In this document: in pieces, positions 42,149 through 51,882 of the stretch
Numbering within the stretch: the first letter of the stretch is position 1
Layout of the letters: each line of letters begins with the position of its first letter
NCBI RefSeq assembly: GCF_004005995.1
Contig: NZ_CP034767.1
Span: forward strand, 2,294,001-2,358,000
Direction: 5' to 3'
DNA from: Devosia sp. 1566
GTDB lineage: Bacteria; Pseudomonadota; Alphaproteobacteria; Rhizobiales; Devosiaceae
Length of the DNA stretch: 64,000 nucleotides
Translations under genes and position numbers: made by a program
Notes under the pieces: model-generated
What the model was told of the DNA's origin: nothing
Seen by the model: only the letters and a program-made list of their open reading frames with translations
The model's database searches: none

Positions 42149-44626
42149 CTAGGTTGCAGCGACGGGCACGCCCCAGATTTCTTCGGCATATTGCTTAATC
42201 GTGCGATCCGAAGAGAAAAAGCCTACGCGCGCCGTGTTGCGAATGCCCATGGCATTCCAGCGCGCCTTATCGAGCCACAAGCCATCCACCCGGGCTTGGG
42301 CCGCCACATAGGAGTCAAAATCTCTCGCGACCATGAACCAGTCGCGGTCATAAAGCCCGCCGATCAGATCGCCATAGCGATGCGGATCGTCGGGCGAAAA
42401 CACGCCCGACGCGATCGCTTCGAGGGCTTCCTTGAGTGCTGGCGAACTATCGATGGCCTGGATGGGCGCCTCGTGCCGCGCTCGCTTGTCGTTGACCTCT
42501 TCAGTGGACAAGCCAAAGATGACGATGTTTTCCGCGCCAACTTCCTTGTGCATCTCCACATTGGCGCCATCCATGGTGCCAATGGTGATGGCGCCATTGG
42601 CCATGAACTTCATGTTGCCGGTGCCCGATGCCTCCATCCCCGCTGTCGAGATCTGCTCAGACAAATCGGCTGCTGGCATGATCACCTCGGCGAGGCTGAC
42701 ATTATAGTTGGGCAGGAAGACCACCTTGAGAAGACCGCGCACCGCCGGATCATTATTGATGACCTTGGCGACGTCGTTGATGAGTTTGATGATGAGCTTG
42801 GCGTTCCAGTACCCTGGCGCTGCCTTGCCCGCGAAAATCTTAACGCGGGGCACCCATTCGCGTTCCGGGTGAGCGCGAATTTCCTGATAAGCGGCAACGG
42901 CTTGGATGATGTTGAGCAACTGTCGCTTGTACTCGTGGATGCGCTTTACCTGGACGTCGAACACGGCATCCGGTGAGACTACGATGTTCATGCGATCCTT
43001 GATCAGGCGGGTCAGCCGATCCTTGTTCCCGCGCTTGACTGCGGCAAACTTATTCTGAAAGCCCCTATCCTCGGCGTGATCAGCGAGCGCCTGGAGCGCA
43101 TTCACATCATCCAGAAATGCGGGCCCAATGGTTTCGGTGATGAGCTTGGTGAGTTCGGGATTACACTGCATCAGCCAGCGGCGCGGCGTAATGCCATTGG
43201 TCTTGTTTGTGATCCGGTCGGGATAAAGCTTGTGCAGATCAGAAAACACCGTCTGCTTCATCAACTCGGTGTGGAGCGCCGACACACCATTGGTGGCATG
43301 CGAGCCGACGAAAGCCAACTGGCCCATGCGCACTCGCCGCCCGCTATTCTCATCGATCAACGACAGATTGGCCACCTGCGCATCGCTGAACTCGGCGCTG
43401 CGCCGCGCTTCGCCCAGAACTTGGCTGTTGATCTGGTAGATGATCTGCATGTGCCGCGGCAGCATGCGCTCGAGCAAGGCCACCGGCCAGCTTTCCAGCG
43501 CTTCGGGCAGCAGGGTGTGGTTGGTGTAGCTGAAGGTTGCCTTGCAGATCGGCCAGGCGACGGACCATTCCAGACCATGCAAATCCACGAGGATGCGCAT
43601 CATTTCGGCAATCGAAATGGCCGGGTGCGTGTCGTTGAGCTGGATGGCAACCTTGTCCGGCAGGGAATGCAGATCGCCATATTGCTGCAAGTGCCGGCGC
43701 ACGATGTCCTGCAGGGAAGCCGAGGAGAAGAAAAACTCCTGACGCAGCCGCAACTCCTGCCCGGCGGCGGTCGAGTCAGCGGGGTAGAGCACCCGGGTGA
43801 TCGCCTCGGCACGTGAGCTTTCCTCGAGCGCCCCGAGATGGTCGCCCGAATTGAACTTGTCGAGGAGGATCGGATCGATCGGCTGGGCGCTCCACAGGCG
43901 CAGCGTATTCACCCGCGCTCCGCGCCAGCCTACAATGGGTGTGTCGAAGGCGACGGCAAGGAAATGATCGTTGGGGCGCCATTCCTGGCGCACCGTGCCA
44001 TCGGGCCCTTCAACCGGCTCAACGATGCCGCCGAAGCCAATTTCATAGGAGCTTTCGCGCCGCTCGAATTCCCAGGGATTGCCGTGGGCGAGCCATTCTT
44101 CGGGCAGCTCCACCTGCCAGCCTTCGCTCATTTCCTGGCGGAACAGCCCGTGCACATAGCGGATGCCATAGCCATAGGCAGGGATCTTGAGCGAGGACAT
44201 CGACTCAAGAAAACACGCGGCAAGCCGGCCCAGGCCACCATTGCCGAGCGCGGCATCGGGCTCCAGATCGATAAGGTCGCCCAAATCGACATTGAGGTTC
44301 TTGAGGGCTTCTCGCACCGGCTCAAGCAGGCCCACATTGCTCATGGCGTCGCGCATCAGGCGGCCGATCAGGAACTCGAGGCTGAGATAATAGACCCGCT
44401 TGTGGGAGGTGCGCCAGGTTTCGCGCGAGGACTCCATCCAGCGGTCCATCACCCGATCGCGCACCGCCAGAATCGTCGCCGCCAGCCAGTCATGAGGCCG
44501 CGCGACAATGGGGTCCTTGCCGACCGAATAGATCAGCCGTTCAAGGATCTCGGCTTCCAATGCCTCCACTGTAGTGGCACGAGGCTGGGGGGTGGGAGCG
44601 TCGTAGACGATTGGCTTCTGGGGCAT
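42149..44626 (-). CDS. glgP: Glycogen phosphorylase GlgP
   Basis: An 825-residue GT35 enzyme releasing glucose-1-phosphate from glycogen ends. VYYLSLEFLIGR, the LGNGGLGRLAACFLES block, QLNDTHPA, the TNHTLLPEALE segment and KTNGITPRRWL are canonical. The pyridoxal-phosphate lysine lies in EASGTGNMKF, followed by MDGANVEM. The length matches bacterial GlgP. It is the first gene of the operon glgP-glgB-glgC-glgA-pgm-glgX-phosphoesterase, so the promoter should lie in 44627-44717 or overlap the kef gene end. Confidence 0.97.
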   Translation of the reverse strand: MPQKPIVYDAPTPQPRATTVEALEAEILERLIYSVGKDPIVARPHDWLAATILAVRDRVMDRWMESSRETWRTSHKRVYYLSLEFLIGRLMRDAMSNVGLLEPVREALKNLNVDLGDLIDLEPDAALGNGGLGRLAACFLESMSSLKIPAYGYGIRYVHGLFRQEMSEGWQVELPEEWLAHGNPWEFERRESSYEIGFGGIVEPVEGPDGTVRQEWRPNDHFLAVAFDTPIVGWRGARVNTLRLWSAQPIDPILLDKFNSGDHLGALEESSRAEAITRVLYPADSTAAGQELRLRQEFFFSSASLQDIVRRHLQQYGDLHSLPDKVAIQLNDTHPAISIAEMMRILVDLHGLEWSVAWPICKATFSYTNHTLLPEALESWPVALLERMLPRHMQIIYQINSQVLGEARRSAEFSDAQVANLSLIDENSGRRVRMGQLAFVGSHATNGVSALHTELMKQTVFSDLHKLYPDRITNKTNGITPRRWLMQCNPELTKLITETIGPAFLDDVNALQALADHAEDRGFQNKFAAVKRGNKDRLTRLIKDRMNIVVSPDAVFDVQVKRIHEYKRQLLNIIQAVAAYQEIRAHPEREWVPRVKIFAGKAAPGYWNAKLIIKLINDVAKVINNDPAVRGLLKVVFLPNYNVSLAEVIMPAADLSEQISTAGMEASGTGNMKFMANGAITIGTMDGANVEMHKEVGAENIVIFGLSTEEVNDKRARHEAPIQAIDSSPALKEALEAIASGVFSPDDPHRYGDLIGGLYDRDWFMVARDFDSYVAAQARVDGLWLDKARWNAMGIRNTARVGFFSSDRTIKQYAEEIWGVPVAAT

Positions 44627-44663
44627 ATCGCGATCCGGAATACGTGACGAACAGGTCCCTCTT

Positions 44664-44699
44664 AGACTTTAGTCTGGCATTTAACCAGTGTTGGTTAAA
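44664..44699. promoter_or_regulatory. Two small inverted repeats between kef and glgP
   Basis: AGACT-TT-AGTCT (44664-44675) and TTTAACCA-GTGT-TGGTTAAA (44680-44699) lie in the 91-bp gap between the kef stop and the glgP start, both read on the minus strand. The second, AT-rich and symmetrical, could be a repressor operator for the glycogen operon or a weak terminator for kef. There is no T-tract. Function is unproven. Confidence 0.4.
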
Positions 44700-44717
44700 G
44701 CCCTCACTTCGGCGGCA

Positions 44718-46562
44718 CTAACGGGCTCCTCCCACCGAAGACGCTTCTTTAGCGTCTTCGTCGATGTCCTCCTCACGCACGGCAACACCGCTTTCACGCG
44801 CCTGATCGACCGCATTGCTGAGCAGCAAGTGGCGCCCTGCCATTTGCGCGCCGCCCACCATCTGCAACTCGAACCGCTGGCTGTCGCGCTCGCGAACGCC
44901 CGCCACGACCTGGTCGGCTTCTTCCTGGCTGGCGCCAAGCAGCGTGATCGCCTTGCCGCCAAGGATCAACGAGGACTCGAACAGTTCGCGCTGCTGATAC
45001 TCGACCCCCGCTTTGACCAGTTCAATGGCGTGCCCGCGGTCGAATGCACGGGCCATGACCTTGGCAAGGGGAAACTCGTCACGCACCAATTCGGCGATGC
45101 GCGTTGCACTGGCCTTGTCATTGACGCAAATCAGGATGATCTCGGCATTGTCAGCCCCTGCGGCATGCAGGATATCGAGCCGCGTTCCATCCCCGTAATA
45201 CACCTTGAAGCCGATCTGCGAGGCAGCCCGGATCATGTCGGTATCATTGTCGATGATCGAGACGGAATGATGCATCGCCAGCAGCGGCTGGCTGGCGATC
45301 TGGCCAAAGCGCCCGAAGCCGATGATGAGCACCCTGCCCCGCAGATTGCTCACCCTATCCACCCCGTCCATGGACTGGGTGGTCTTTGGCGTCACAAAAC
45401 GCAGGCCCGCGATCGCAAAGGGGGTCAGCACCATCGAGATCACGACTGTCGCGGTGAAGATGGAGTTGGTGGGTGCGTCGATGATGCCGGCGGCTGTCGC
45501 CGTCGTGTACAACACAAAGGCAAATTCGCCGCCCTGTGACATGAGCACGGCGCGCTCCAGCGCTTCGCCATGGGAGGACCGCAACAGGCGGGCAATCGCA
45601 TAGATGCCGATGCCCTTGACCAGCATGTAGCAGGCAACGCTGAGCGCAATGATTGCCCAGTTGTCCGCGACAATGCGCAGGTCCAGCGACATCCCGACGG
45701 CAAGGAAGAAGAGCCCGAGCAGGATGCCCCGGAACGGCTCCACATCCGCTTCCAGCTGATGCCGGAAGGTCGAGGTCGAGAGCAGCACGCCAGCCAGGAA
45801 GGCTCCCATGGCCATGGAAAGCCCGCTCAGCTGAAACAACAAGGCCGCGCCCAGTACCACCAGCAATGCGGCGGCTGTCATGACCTCACGCTGCTTGGTG
45901 GAGGCCAGCGCCGCAAAGAGCGGGTTCATGATGCGGCGCCCGAGAAAAATCAGCAGCAGCACGGCGCCAAGCGCGATGGCAATGCTCACCAGGCGGGTAC
46001 CGAAGCTGTCCGATCCGCCGGAATGGCCGAGCAGCGCCACGATGGCCAGGAGCGGCACGATGGCAAGGTCTTCGAGCAGCAGAACGGAGACCATTTTCTG
46101 GCCGCTATCGGTGGCAAGTTCGCCGCGCTCGCCGAGAATTTGCATGACGATGGCCGTCGAGGTCAAAACGAAGCCCATGCCGGCGACAAAGGCCACCGCC
46201 GGCGCAAAGCCGAGGAGAATGCCCACCCCCGTCAGCAGCGCGCCGCAGACCAGTACCTGGGCGACCCCCAGGCCAAAGATCTGCTTGCGCAGTGCCCACA
46301 ACCGCGTCGGCTCCATTTCGAGGCCGATGATGAACAAAAAGAGGACGACGCCGAGCTCGGCGGCCGAAAGCACGGCTTCGGGCTCATGGATGACGCCCAG
46401 CACGGACGGGCCAAGCAACAACCCAGCGGCGAGATAGCCCAGCACTGAGCCGAGCCCGATGCGTTTGAACAATGGTACGGCAAACACACCTGCCGCCAGC
46501 AGCACCACGATGGGTATCAGGTCCACCCCGTGGCCTGCCGCTTCCGTTACCACGTGTTCCAC
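44718..46562 (-). CDS. Monovalent cation:proton antiporter-2 family (KefB/KefC-like) with RCK domain
   Basis: A 614-residue membrane protein. About 12 helices form the Na/H exchanger domain (about 15-390; LGYLAAGLLLGPSVLG, VLFLFIIGLEMEP, FVLTSTAIVMQILGERGELAT), followed by a cytosolic TrkA_N/RCK domain with the nucleotide-binding VLIIGFGRFGQIASQ and an acidic end of strand (IIDNDTD). KefB/C proteins are K+ efflux systems gated by glutathione adducts and protect against electrophiles. The GTG at 46562 has AAGGA 7 nt upstream. A longer frame to 46625 is possible. It precedes glgP on the same strand. Confidence 0.9.
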   Translation of the reverse strand: MEHVVTEAAGHGVDLIPIVVLLAAGVFAVPLFKRIGLGSVLGYLAAGLLLGPSVLGVIHEPEAVLSAAELGVVLFLFIIGLEMEPTRLWALRKQIFGLGVAQVLVCGALLTGVGILLGFAPAVAFVAGMGFVLTSTAIVMQILGERGELATDSGQKMVSVLLLEDLAIVPLLAIVALLGHSGGSDSFGTRLVSIAIALGAVLLLIFLGRRIMNPLFAALASTKQREVMTAAALLVVLGAALLFQLSGLSMAMGAFLAGVLLSTSTFRHQLEADVEPFRGILLGLFFLAVGMSLDLRIVADNWAIIALSVACYMLVKGIGIYAIARLLRSSHGEALERAVLMSQGGEFAFVLYTTATAAGIIDAPTNSIFTATVVISMVLTPFAIAGLRFVTPKTTQSMDGVDRVSNLRGRVLIIGFGRFGQIASQPLLAMHHSVSIIDNDTDMIRAASQIGFKVYYGDGTRLDILHAAGADNAEIILICVNDKASATRIAELVRDEFPLAKVMARAFDRGHAIELVKAGVEYQQRELFESSLILGGKAITLLGASQEEADQVVAGVRERDSQRFELQMVGGAQMAGRHLLLSNAVDQARESGVAVREEDIDEDAKEASSVGGAR

Positions 46563-46743
46563 ACTCGATTCCTTGTCTTCGATGAACCCGGACTGTTCGG
46601 CAGCAAAGCGACATCCGTCAAGCACATGACGGCATGGCAGCTATTCGGCTATCGCGCCGGGCGCCAGCCGATGTAAGGTTTGGCGCGCCAGGCCCTTGGC
46701 GCCACTCAGCTATTCTTCGATCCAACAAAATTCAGGTTCTTCC

Positions 46744-47685
46744 ATGACCCGCAAGATCATCATCGACACCGATCCCGGCCAGGATGATGCTGTCGCCATG
46801 CTGCTGGCGCTGGCATCACCTGAGGAACTTGAGGTTGTGGGGGTGGTCGCTGTTGCAGGCAATGTCGGTGTTGCGCAAAACGCCCGCAACGCGCTCAAGG
46901 TGGTCGAGCTTTCCGGCCGCAAGGACATTCCCGTGTTCGCCGGCTGCGGCCGCCCCATCCGGCGCCCGCTGATCACGGCCGAGCATGTGCATGGCGAAAC
47001 CGGCCTCGATGGCCCCGACCTGCCGGCCCCCAAGCTCCTGCTCGAGCGGATGCATGGGGTGGACTTCATCGTAAATACCCTGCTCGCTTCCGAGCCGGGC
47101 ACGGTAACCCTCTGTGCGCTGGGGCCTCTCACCAATATTGCGATGGCGCTCATCAAGGAGCCGCGGATCGCCGAGCGCATTGCCGAGATCGTCTTGATGG
47201 GCGGCGCTTACTTCGAAGTCGGCAACATCACGCCAGCGGCCGAATTCAACATCTATGTTGATCCCGAAGCCGCGGATGTTGTGCTGCGTTGTGGGGCGCC
47301 AATCACCATGATGCCGCTCGACGTTACGCATGGCGTACAGTCCACACCGGAGCGGCTCGCCGCCATCCGTGCCCTGGGCAATCGCGCCGGCACGGCGGTG
47401 TACGAGATGCTGAGCTTTTCCCAGGATTTCGATTTGCAGAAATATGGCTGGTCAGGCGCGCCGCTGCATGATCCCACGGTGATCGCCTATCTGCTCAAGC
47501 CCACCCTGTTCACCGGCCGTCACTGCCATGTTGCGGTTGAAATGGGGAGCGAGCTGACGCGCGGCATGAGCGTGGCCGACTATTGGCACGTCACCGGCAA
47601 GCCAGCCAATGTGCAGTTCATGCGCCACGCCGATGCCGATGGCTTTTATGCCTTGCTGGCCGAACGGCTGGCCCGGCTACCCTGA
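46744..47685 (+). CDS. Inosine-uridine-type nucleoside hydrolase
   Basis: A 313-residue protein with the calcium-binding signature DTDPGQDDA at 8-16, the core GPLTNIAMAL, the MGGAYFEVGNITPAAEFNIYVDPEAA block (in parts), and the late HDPTVIAYLL with the catalytic-type histidine. It cleaves the N-glycosidic bond of nucleosides to free bases and ribose. It is divergent from the Kef gene over 181 bp. No transporter or ribokinase gene is beside it. A diverged paralogue lies at 62550-63506. Confidence 0.93.
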   Translation: MTRKIIIDTDPGQDDAVAMLLALASPEELEVVGVVAVAGNVGVAQNARNALKVVELSGRKDIPVFAGCGRPIRRPLITAEHVHGETGLDGPDLPAPKLLLERMHGVDFIVNTLLASEPGTVTLCALGPLTNIAMALIKEPRIAERIAEIVLMGGAYFEVGNITPAAEFNIYVDPEAADVVLRCGAPITMMPLDVTHGVQSTPERLAAIRALGNRAGTAVYEMLSFSQDFDLQKYGWSGAPLHDPTVIAYLLKPTLFTGRHCHVAVEMGSELTRGMSVADYWHVTGKPANVQFMRHADADGFYALLAERLARLP

Positions 47686-47775
47686 TCCTTGCCGGTCATG
47701 CAGAATTGAGCGGACTCCTGCGCGCTTCTTGCGCATCGCGCTTGCCTTGCCGACGGCTTATGCCTAGCTGGCATC

Positions 47776-47982
47776 ATGCAGTTTGAAGTGACCCATGCCC
47801 GCTATTCGGCCGAGCACCGGCGGCTGCATTTCACCGCGTCGGGCATCCGCAACGGCGTGAGTTTCACCGTTGTCAGCGATGTGCTTTGCCTGCGTGATCC
47901 CTCCACCCCCGAGAACGTGCATCTGGCGGCGCTGCTCAAGCTCACCGAACTGTTCAGCCGCCCCAGTGCCTCTGGGCGCTGA
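47776..47982 (+). CDS. Small conserved-looking protein, possibly DUF1488-like
   Basis: A 68-residue protein rich in beta-strand pattern: YSAEHRRLHFTASGIRNGVSFTVVSDVLC, followed by a helical LAALLKLTELFSR. The pattern (residue-rich strand, then VSF.V..D.L) resembles DUF1488 proteins, but the match is from memory and weak. There is no signal peptide. It begins 90 bp after the nucleoside hydrolase and ends 100 bp before the tRNA gene. Confidence 0.5.
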   Translation: MQFEVTHARYSAEHRRLHFTASGIRNGVSFTVVSDVLCLRDPSTPENVHLAALLKLTELFSRPSASGR

Positions 47983-48082
47983 GCCCCAGCTCCAGCACCC
48001 AACGTCAGACCCTGACGGAAGTGTCACTTCCTTGGCAGTTGACCCTTTCGGCCCTCCCGACACTTTGCTACACACCCAGCCG

Positions 48083-48158
48083 GGGCCTATAGCTCAATGG
48101 TTAGAGCCGACCGCTCATAACGGTCTGGTTCCAGGTTCGAGTCCTGGTGGGCCCACCA
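48083..48158 (+). tRNA. tRNA-Ile (CAU anticodon, lysidine-type)
   Basis: A 76-nt cloverleaf with encoded CCA. The acceptor GGGCCTA pairs with TGGGCCC, the D-arm is GCTC/GAGC, the anticodon stem GACCG/CGGTC holds the loop CTCATAA with anticodon CAT, and the T-arm CCAGG/CCTGG holds TTCGAGT. The CTCATAA loop with this body is typical of tRNA-Ile2, whose C34 is modified by TilS to read AUA, rather than of initiator or elongator methionine tRNA. A decayed partial copy lies at 62494-62529. Confidence 0.92.
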
Positions 48159-48178
48159 TTCTATTCAAGTACTTAGAG

Positions 48179-49255
48179 TTAGGCCCTTCGGGTCGGTCTG
48201 GCTCGGATACGGTCGGACCTTGCGCTTTCGCGCGGCTCCCCCAACACATCGATGATATAGAGTTCGCGCAGGGCAACGAGCAGCACCACCGTCAGCGGCA
48301 CGCCCAGGACAATTCCCAGTGGTCCGAACAGCAGTGCCAAACCTACCACCGAAAATAGCGCGACGACTGGCGGCACCTCCACCGTCCGTTTCTGGAGGAG
48401 CGGCATGAGAATATTGCCCTCGCTTTGCTGGATGAGGACGTAAGCCGCTAAGACCCACCAGAAGGTGCTGACGCCCTGAGTAATGGCGGCCAACCCAAGT
48501 GGAACATAGGCGACGATGGCGCCGACATAAGGCACGAACTCCAGCAGACCTGCAATCAGCCCCAGGGCCAGCGCGGAGGGAACTCCGAACATGGCGAGAA
48601 CCGCAGCGGTTGCACCGCCGATAATCACCATGGCAATCACCTGCCCCGCCAGCCAATGTTGCAGTGACCGTGCCGCCAGATTGAGCGTTTGGCGCAGCCG
48701 CTCGCGTCGGGACCGGGGCACCAGCAAGAGGGCCCCTTCCCGATGACCCTGTGGATCAAGTGCCAGAAAGACGCCGCCGGCCACGACAAGGATGCTGGAT
48801 GATACCGTGCTGAACACACTCGGCACATAGCCCAGAGCGTCCTGGAGCCAACTGGTGTAGTCAGCATGGGCGACCCATTGCTGCACATCCAGGCCAAATC
48901 GGGTTTTCAGTTCAGATGCCACCAAGGGAACTGCGTCATGCAGGGTCGAGACTTGCTCGACCACCTGAGCGCCCATCAGCCAGACCAGGCCGACAACGAG
49001 GGCGACAATGATCAGGCAAGCGACTGCCACCGACCCTTTGAGACGGAGCGGCAGGATTTTGCGCACCAGTTCGGCCACGCTCCAGATGATCACTGCCAAC
49101 AGGATCGCCGCGAAAAACAGCAGCAAGATCTGGCGCAGGAACCATGCGATGAGCATCAGGCCAACAACCGCGCCGATCACCAGAGCATAGAGCGCGACCT
49201 GGGCTGGACCGGTCTGGATCGGCGCGGGAGTGGGGGTGGTTTGCTGGTCGCTCAT
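48179..49255 (-). CDS. AI-2E family (YdiK/PerM-like) transporter
   Basis: A 358-residue membrane protein with eight predicted helices. The characteristic segments are the N-terminal helix pair, the central periplasmic-facing hydrophilic region (about 105-165), and the C-terminal block LLEFVPYVGAIVAYVPLGLAAITQG (in parts), IQQSEGNILMPLLQKRTVEVPP and LFGPLGIVLGVPLTVVLLVALRELYI. Family members have been linked to autoinducer-2 or sodium/proton efflux, and the substrate is unclear. The start at 49255 (MSDQQTT) is used. A longer frame to 49375 has less typical codons. It ends 21 bp after the tRNA. Confidence 0.88.
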   Translation of the reverse strand: MSDQQTTPTPAPIQTGPAQVALYALVIGAVVGLMLIAWFLRQILLLFFAAILLAVIIWSVAELVRKILPLRLKGSVAVACLIIVALVVGLVWLMGAQVVEQVSTLHDAVPLVASELKTRFGLDVQQWVAHADYTSWLQDALGYVPSVFSTVSSSILVVAGGVFLALDPQGHREGALLLVPRSRRERLRQTLNLAARSLQHWLAGQVIAMVIIGGATAAVLAMFGVPSALALGLIAGLLEFVPYVGAIVAYVPLGLAAITQGVSTFWWVLAAYVLIQQSEGNILMPLLQKRTVEVPPVVALFSVVGLALLFGPLGIVLGVPLTVVLLVALRELYIIDVLGEPRESARSDRIRARPTRRA

Positions 49256-49503
49256 GGCTGAACCCTGCAAACGAAAGTCAAACGCTGCGACGAGCGGTTT
49301 GTATCCGGGCGGGAAAGCAGCGCTTTTTAGCGGTCCTGGAAAGCGACACCTGCAGGCGAAGCGCAGTTGGCCCACTATTGGCCGAACCGAACGTCAGCTG
49401 ATTCCCAAGCGCATGGTCATTGCTGATCAAGACCGGAGATCAACAATGACCGCCTCCAGGCCGCGAGCGGCGAAAGCCGCCAGCACGCCGCCTTTGAAGC
49501 CTG

Positions 49504-50517
49504 CTAAGCCGCCGAGGCCTTTGGCTCGACTCGGGCCACCATCGCCTTGCGGCCATTGGCGATGCGTTGGGCGATAACGGCGCAGACCAGAAGCTGGATC
49601 TGGTGGAAGATCATCACGGGAAGGATGATCAGGCTCACGGCTTGCCCGGCAAACAGGATATTGGCCATGGGCAACCCGCTCGCGAGGCTTTTCTTGGAGC
49701 CGCAGAACAGCAGCACCAAGCGGTCCTCCTGCGACAAGCCGCAGGCCTTCCCGACATAGACTGTGCCGATCATCACCACGGCAAGAAGAAGGGAGCTGAT
49801 CAGCATGAGAATGAGGATCGCCACCCAATCCACCTGACTCCAGATGCCGGCCACCATGCCCGCGCTGAAGGCGGAATAAACGATCAACAGGATCGAGCCA
49901 CGATCAACGATCGAAGTCAGCAGCTTATGCTTTTGCACCCAAGGTCCAATCAGCGGACGGGCCATTTGCCCAAGAAAGAAGGGCAGCAGAATCTGCACGC
50001 CGATGCTCAGCATGGCGCTGGCATCAACCCCATGCCCGCCGGTGTGCAGGAGTAGCGCTGTGAGCGCCGGGGTGATGAAGACACCCAACAGGTTCGACAC
50101 CGATGCCGCGCAGACTGCAGCGGGCACATTGCCACCGGCGATGGACGTAAAGGCGATGGAAGACTGCACCGTTGACGGCAGGAGGCTGAGATAAAGCAGC
50201 CCCATTACGATTTCCGGCTGCAGCACCGAGCCCAGCGCGGTCGACGCAAGAAGGCCCAGCAACGGGAAAGCGATGAAGGTGAACGCAAACACCAGCAGCT
50301 GCAGCCGCCAATTGGAGATGCCCGCCACAATGGCCGAGGTATTGAGCTTGGCACCATACAAAAAGAACAGCAGCATTACGGCGAAATAGGAGGCCTTCGA
50401 AACCACCTCCGCCCCAAAACCACGCGCCGGCAACAGCGACGCGAGGACCACCATGCCGATCAGCAGCACCATGTAAATATCAATGCCGAGGCTTTTGAGT
50501 CGCGTGGAAAATGCCAT
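49504..50517 (-). CDS. Bile acid:sodium symporter-like (SBF-like/YfeH) membrane protein
   Basis: A 337-residue protein with nine to ten helices. YLSLLPSTVQSSIAFTSIAGGNVPAAVCAAS, LLGVFITPALTALLL and GSKKSLASGLPMANILF, in parts, match the SBF-like branch of the BASS/CPA superfamily, which moves organic acids or other solutes with sodium. The actual substrate is unknown. It is the last of a three-gene minus-strand run (GntR, NTF2-like, SBF-like), so it may carry a solute related to the divergent gamma-glutamyltransferase/peptide operon. Confidence 0.87.
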   Translation of the reverse strand: MAFSTRLKSLGIDIYMVLLIGMVVLASLLPARGFGAEVVSKASYFAVMLLFFLYGAKLNTSAIVAGISNWRLQLLVFAFTFIAFPLLGLLASTALGSVLQPEIVMGLLYLSLLPSTVQSSIAFTSIAGGNVPAAVCAASVSNLLGVFITPALTALLLHTGGHGVDASAMLSIGVQILLPFFLGQMARPLIGPWVQKHKLLTSIVDRGSILLIVYSAFSAGMVAGIWSQVDWVAILILMLISSLLLAVVMIGTVYVGKACGLSQEDRLVLLFCGSKKSLASGLPMANILFAGQAVSLIILPVMIFHQIQLLVCAVIAQRIANGRKAMVARVEPKASAA

Positions 50518-50578
50518 TGAAGTCGCCGAATTGGTTGGGCCGCAGAAGCGCGCCGGAAGGAATGAGAAGAAAGAGAGG

Positions 50579-50968
50579 TTAGTCTGGCTCGAAGCTCGAA
50601 ACGTGATTCAGCGCGATCACCCACCGCCCGTTCCGCTTACGCATCAGCCTTGTATTAATGCCCTGCTGTGCCTCGCGCGGCCGCGACAGGCGGTAGGAAC
50701 TGATGAGTTGGGCCGCATCGGGTGCAAGCATCTCGATGCGAATATTGGAGAACTCAAGCTCGCCACGCATCTCGGGGGCCGCGCCATAATCGCGGATATA
50801 ATGGTCGAGCGTTGCCTGCCAGTCGCGCTGCATGCGCCCGCGGGAGACGAAGACCACGTCAGGGTTGGCGAAGCCAGCCATGTAGCCGTGGAAATCACCG
50901 TGATTCCAAGCAGCTTGCATGTCGGCAATTACGGTGCGGATGGCGGCTTCGTCTTTGGAATGGGACAT
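50579..50968 (-). CDS. NTF2-like / DUF4440-type protein
   Basis: A 129-residue protein with the cone-shaped NTF2-like fold pattern: an N-terminal helix AAIRTVIADMQAAWNHGDFHGYMAGFANPDVVFVS, in parts, then helices and four to five strands ending GRWVIALNHVSSFEPD. It resembles SgcJ/EcaC or DUF4440 proteins, which are small ligand-binding or isomerase-like proteins. No catalytic residues can be assigned. It lies 13 bp after the GntR gene, so it is probably co-transcribed with it, and upstream of the SBF-like transporter. Confidence 0.78.
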   Translation of the reverse strand: MSHSKDEAAIRTVIADMQAAWNHGDFHGYMAGFANPDVVFVSRGRMQRDWQATLDHYIRDYGAAPEMRGELEFSNIRIEMLAPDAAQLISSYRLSRPREAQQGINTRLMRKRNGRWVIALNHVSSFEPD

Positions 50969-50981
50969 TGTGGGGTCTTGT

Positions 50982-51668
50982 TCAAGCGGGTGAAAGGGTG
51001 GAATGGCTGGCGCCGCTGTCCTGGACCTGCCGGCGGATCAGCACTTCCTGGGCCGCCGAAACAAGATGGCGCCGCAGGGCGGTTTCGGCCGCACGCGCGT
51101 CCTGATCGAGGATCGCATCGACAATCTGCTGATGCTCGATGCAGGACCGCTTGAGCCGGCCGGTATCCTTGAGCTGATACTTGCGGAACGGAGCAAGTTT
51201 GACGCGCAGGGCCTGGGCTATCCCAGCCAGATCGCTGTTGTGACTGCCCTGGAATAACAGCTCGTGGAACGCGGCGTTGGCGGTGTCGTAGCCGCCGTGA
51301 TCGCCCGCTTCAGCCAGGGCATTCATCTGCTGATGCAGGCGCTCGAGTTCGGCGCGCTCGCTCATGGTCATGCGCTGGGACGAGAGGCGGCCGCAGGTGG
51401 CCTCCATCTCGGCCATGGCCTCGAACATCTGGTCGATGCGCTCGGCCGAAATCTGCACCACCAGAACGCCCTTGTAGGGGACGCGCTCGGCAAGCGAGCG
51501 GCCACACAAGATATGGAGGGCCTCGCGAACGGGGGTGCGCGAAATGCCGAATCGCTCCGCAATGGAGCTCTCATCCAGACGAGATCCCGCCGGGATGATC
51601 CCGGCGATAATTTCCTCTTCGAGTTCCTCCGCAACCACATGGCTGTGGACCTTGCGCGTCTCCAGCAT
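50982..51668 (-). CDS. GntR-family regulator with FCD effector domain
   Basis: A 228-residue regulator. The N-terminal winged helix (about 8-72) includes LDESSIAERFGISRTPVREALHIL, in parts. The FCD helical domain (about 85-215) has the metal or ligand histidines in NAAFHELLF, IEHQQIVDAI and LRRHLVSAA. FCD regulators sense small organic acids, amino acids or peptides. AAGGAGGAG stands right before the ATG at 51668. It is divergent from the gamma-glutamyltransferase operon over 214 bp and is the most likely local repressor of it. Confidence 0.9.
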   Translation of the reverse strand: MLETRKVHSHVVAEELEEEIIAGIIPAGSRLDESSIAERFGISRTPVREALHILCGRSLAERVPYKGVLVVQISAERIDQMFEAMAEMEATCGRLSSQRMTMSERAELERLHQQMNALAEAGDHGGYDTANAAFHELLFQGSHNSDLAGIAQALRVKLAPFRKYQLKDTGRLKRSCIEHQQIVDAILDQDARAAETALRRHLVSAAQEVLIRRQVQDSGASHSTLSPA

Positions 51669-51750
51669 CGTGCTCCTCCTTCGCGGACCCTCTTGGCACC
51701 GCGGCATTCTTGCATTGGTGAATTATGCAACAGCCTTGCAATGTGCGCAA

Positions 51751-51816
51751 ACAATATACAGTATGCGGCTTTGTCCCCCCCGGGGTTGGGGCTGCACAGC
51801 TGTATCGTATACAATA
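51751..51816. promoter_or_regulatory. Candidate GntR operator region between the regulator and the GGT operon
   Basis: Two AT-rich, partly symmetrical stretches in the 214-bp divergent gap: ACAATATACAGTATG (51751-51765) and TGTATCGTATACAATA (51801-51816). They share a GTATA core about 50 bp apart, consistent with paired sites for a dimeric FCD-type GntR regulator controlling both directions. The pairing is weak, and nothing beyond symmetry supports it. Confidence 0.4.
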
Positions 51817-51882
51817 CTCACAGCTGAGACGAGTTTTGTCCACAGCGCCTCAAGGGCGTATCCGAGAAGCTGAAGGGAAAAG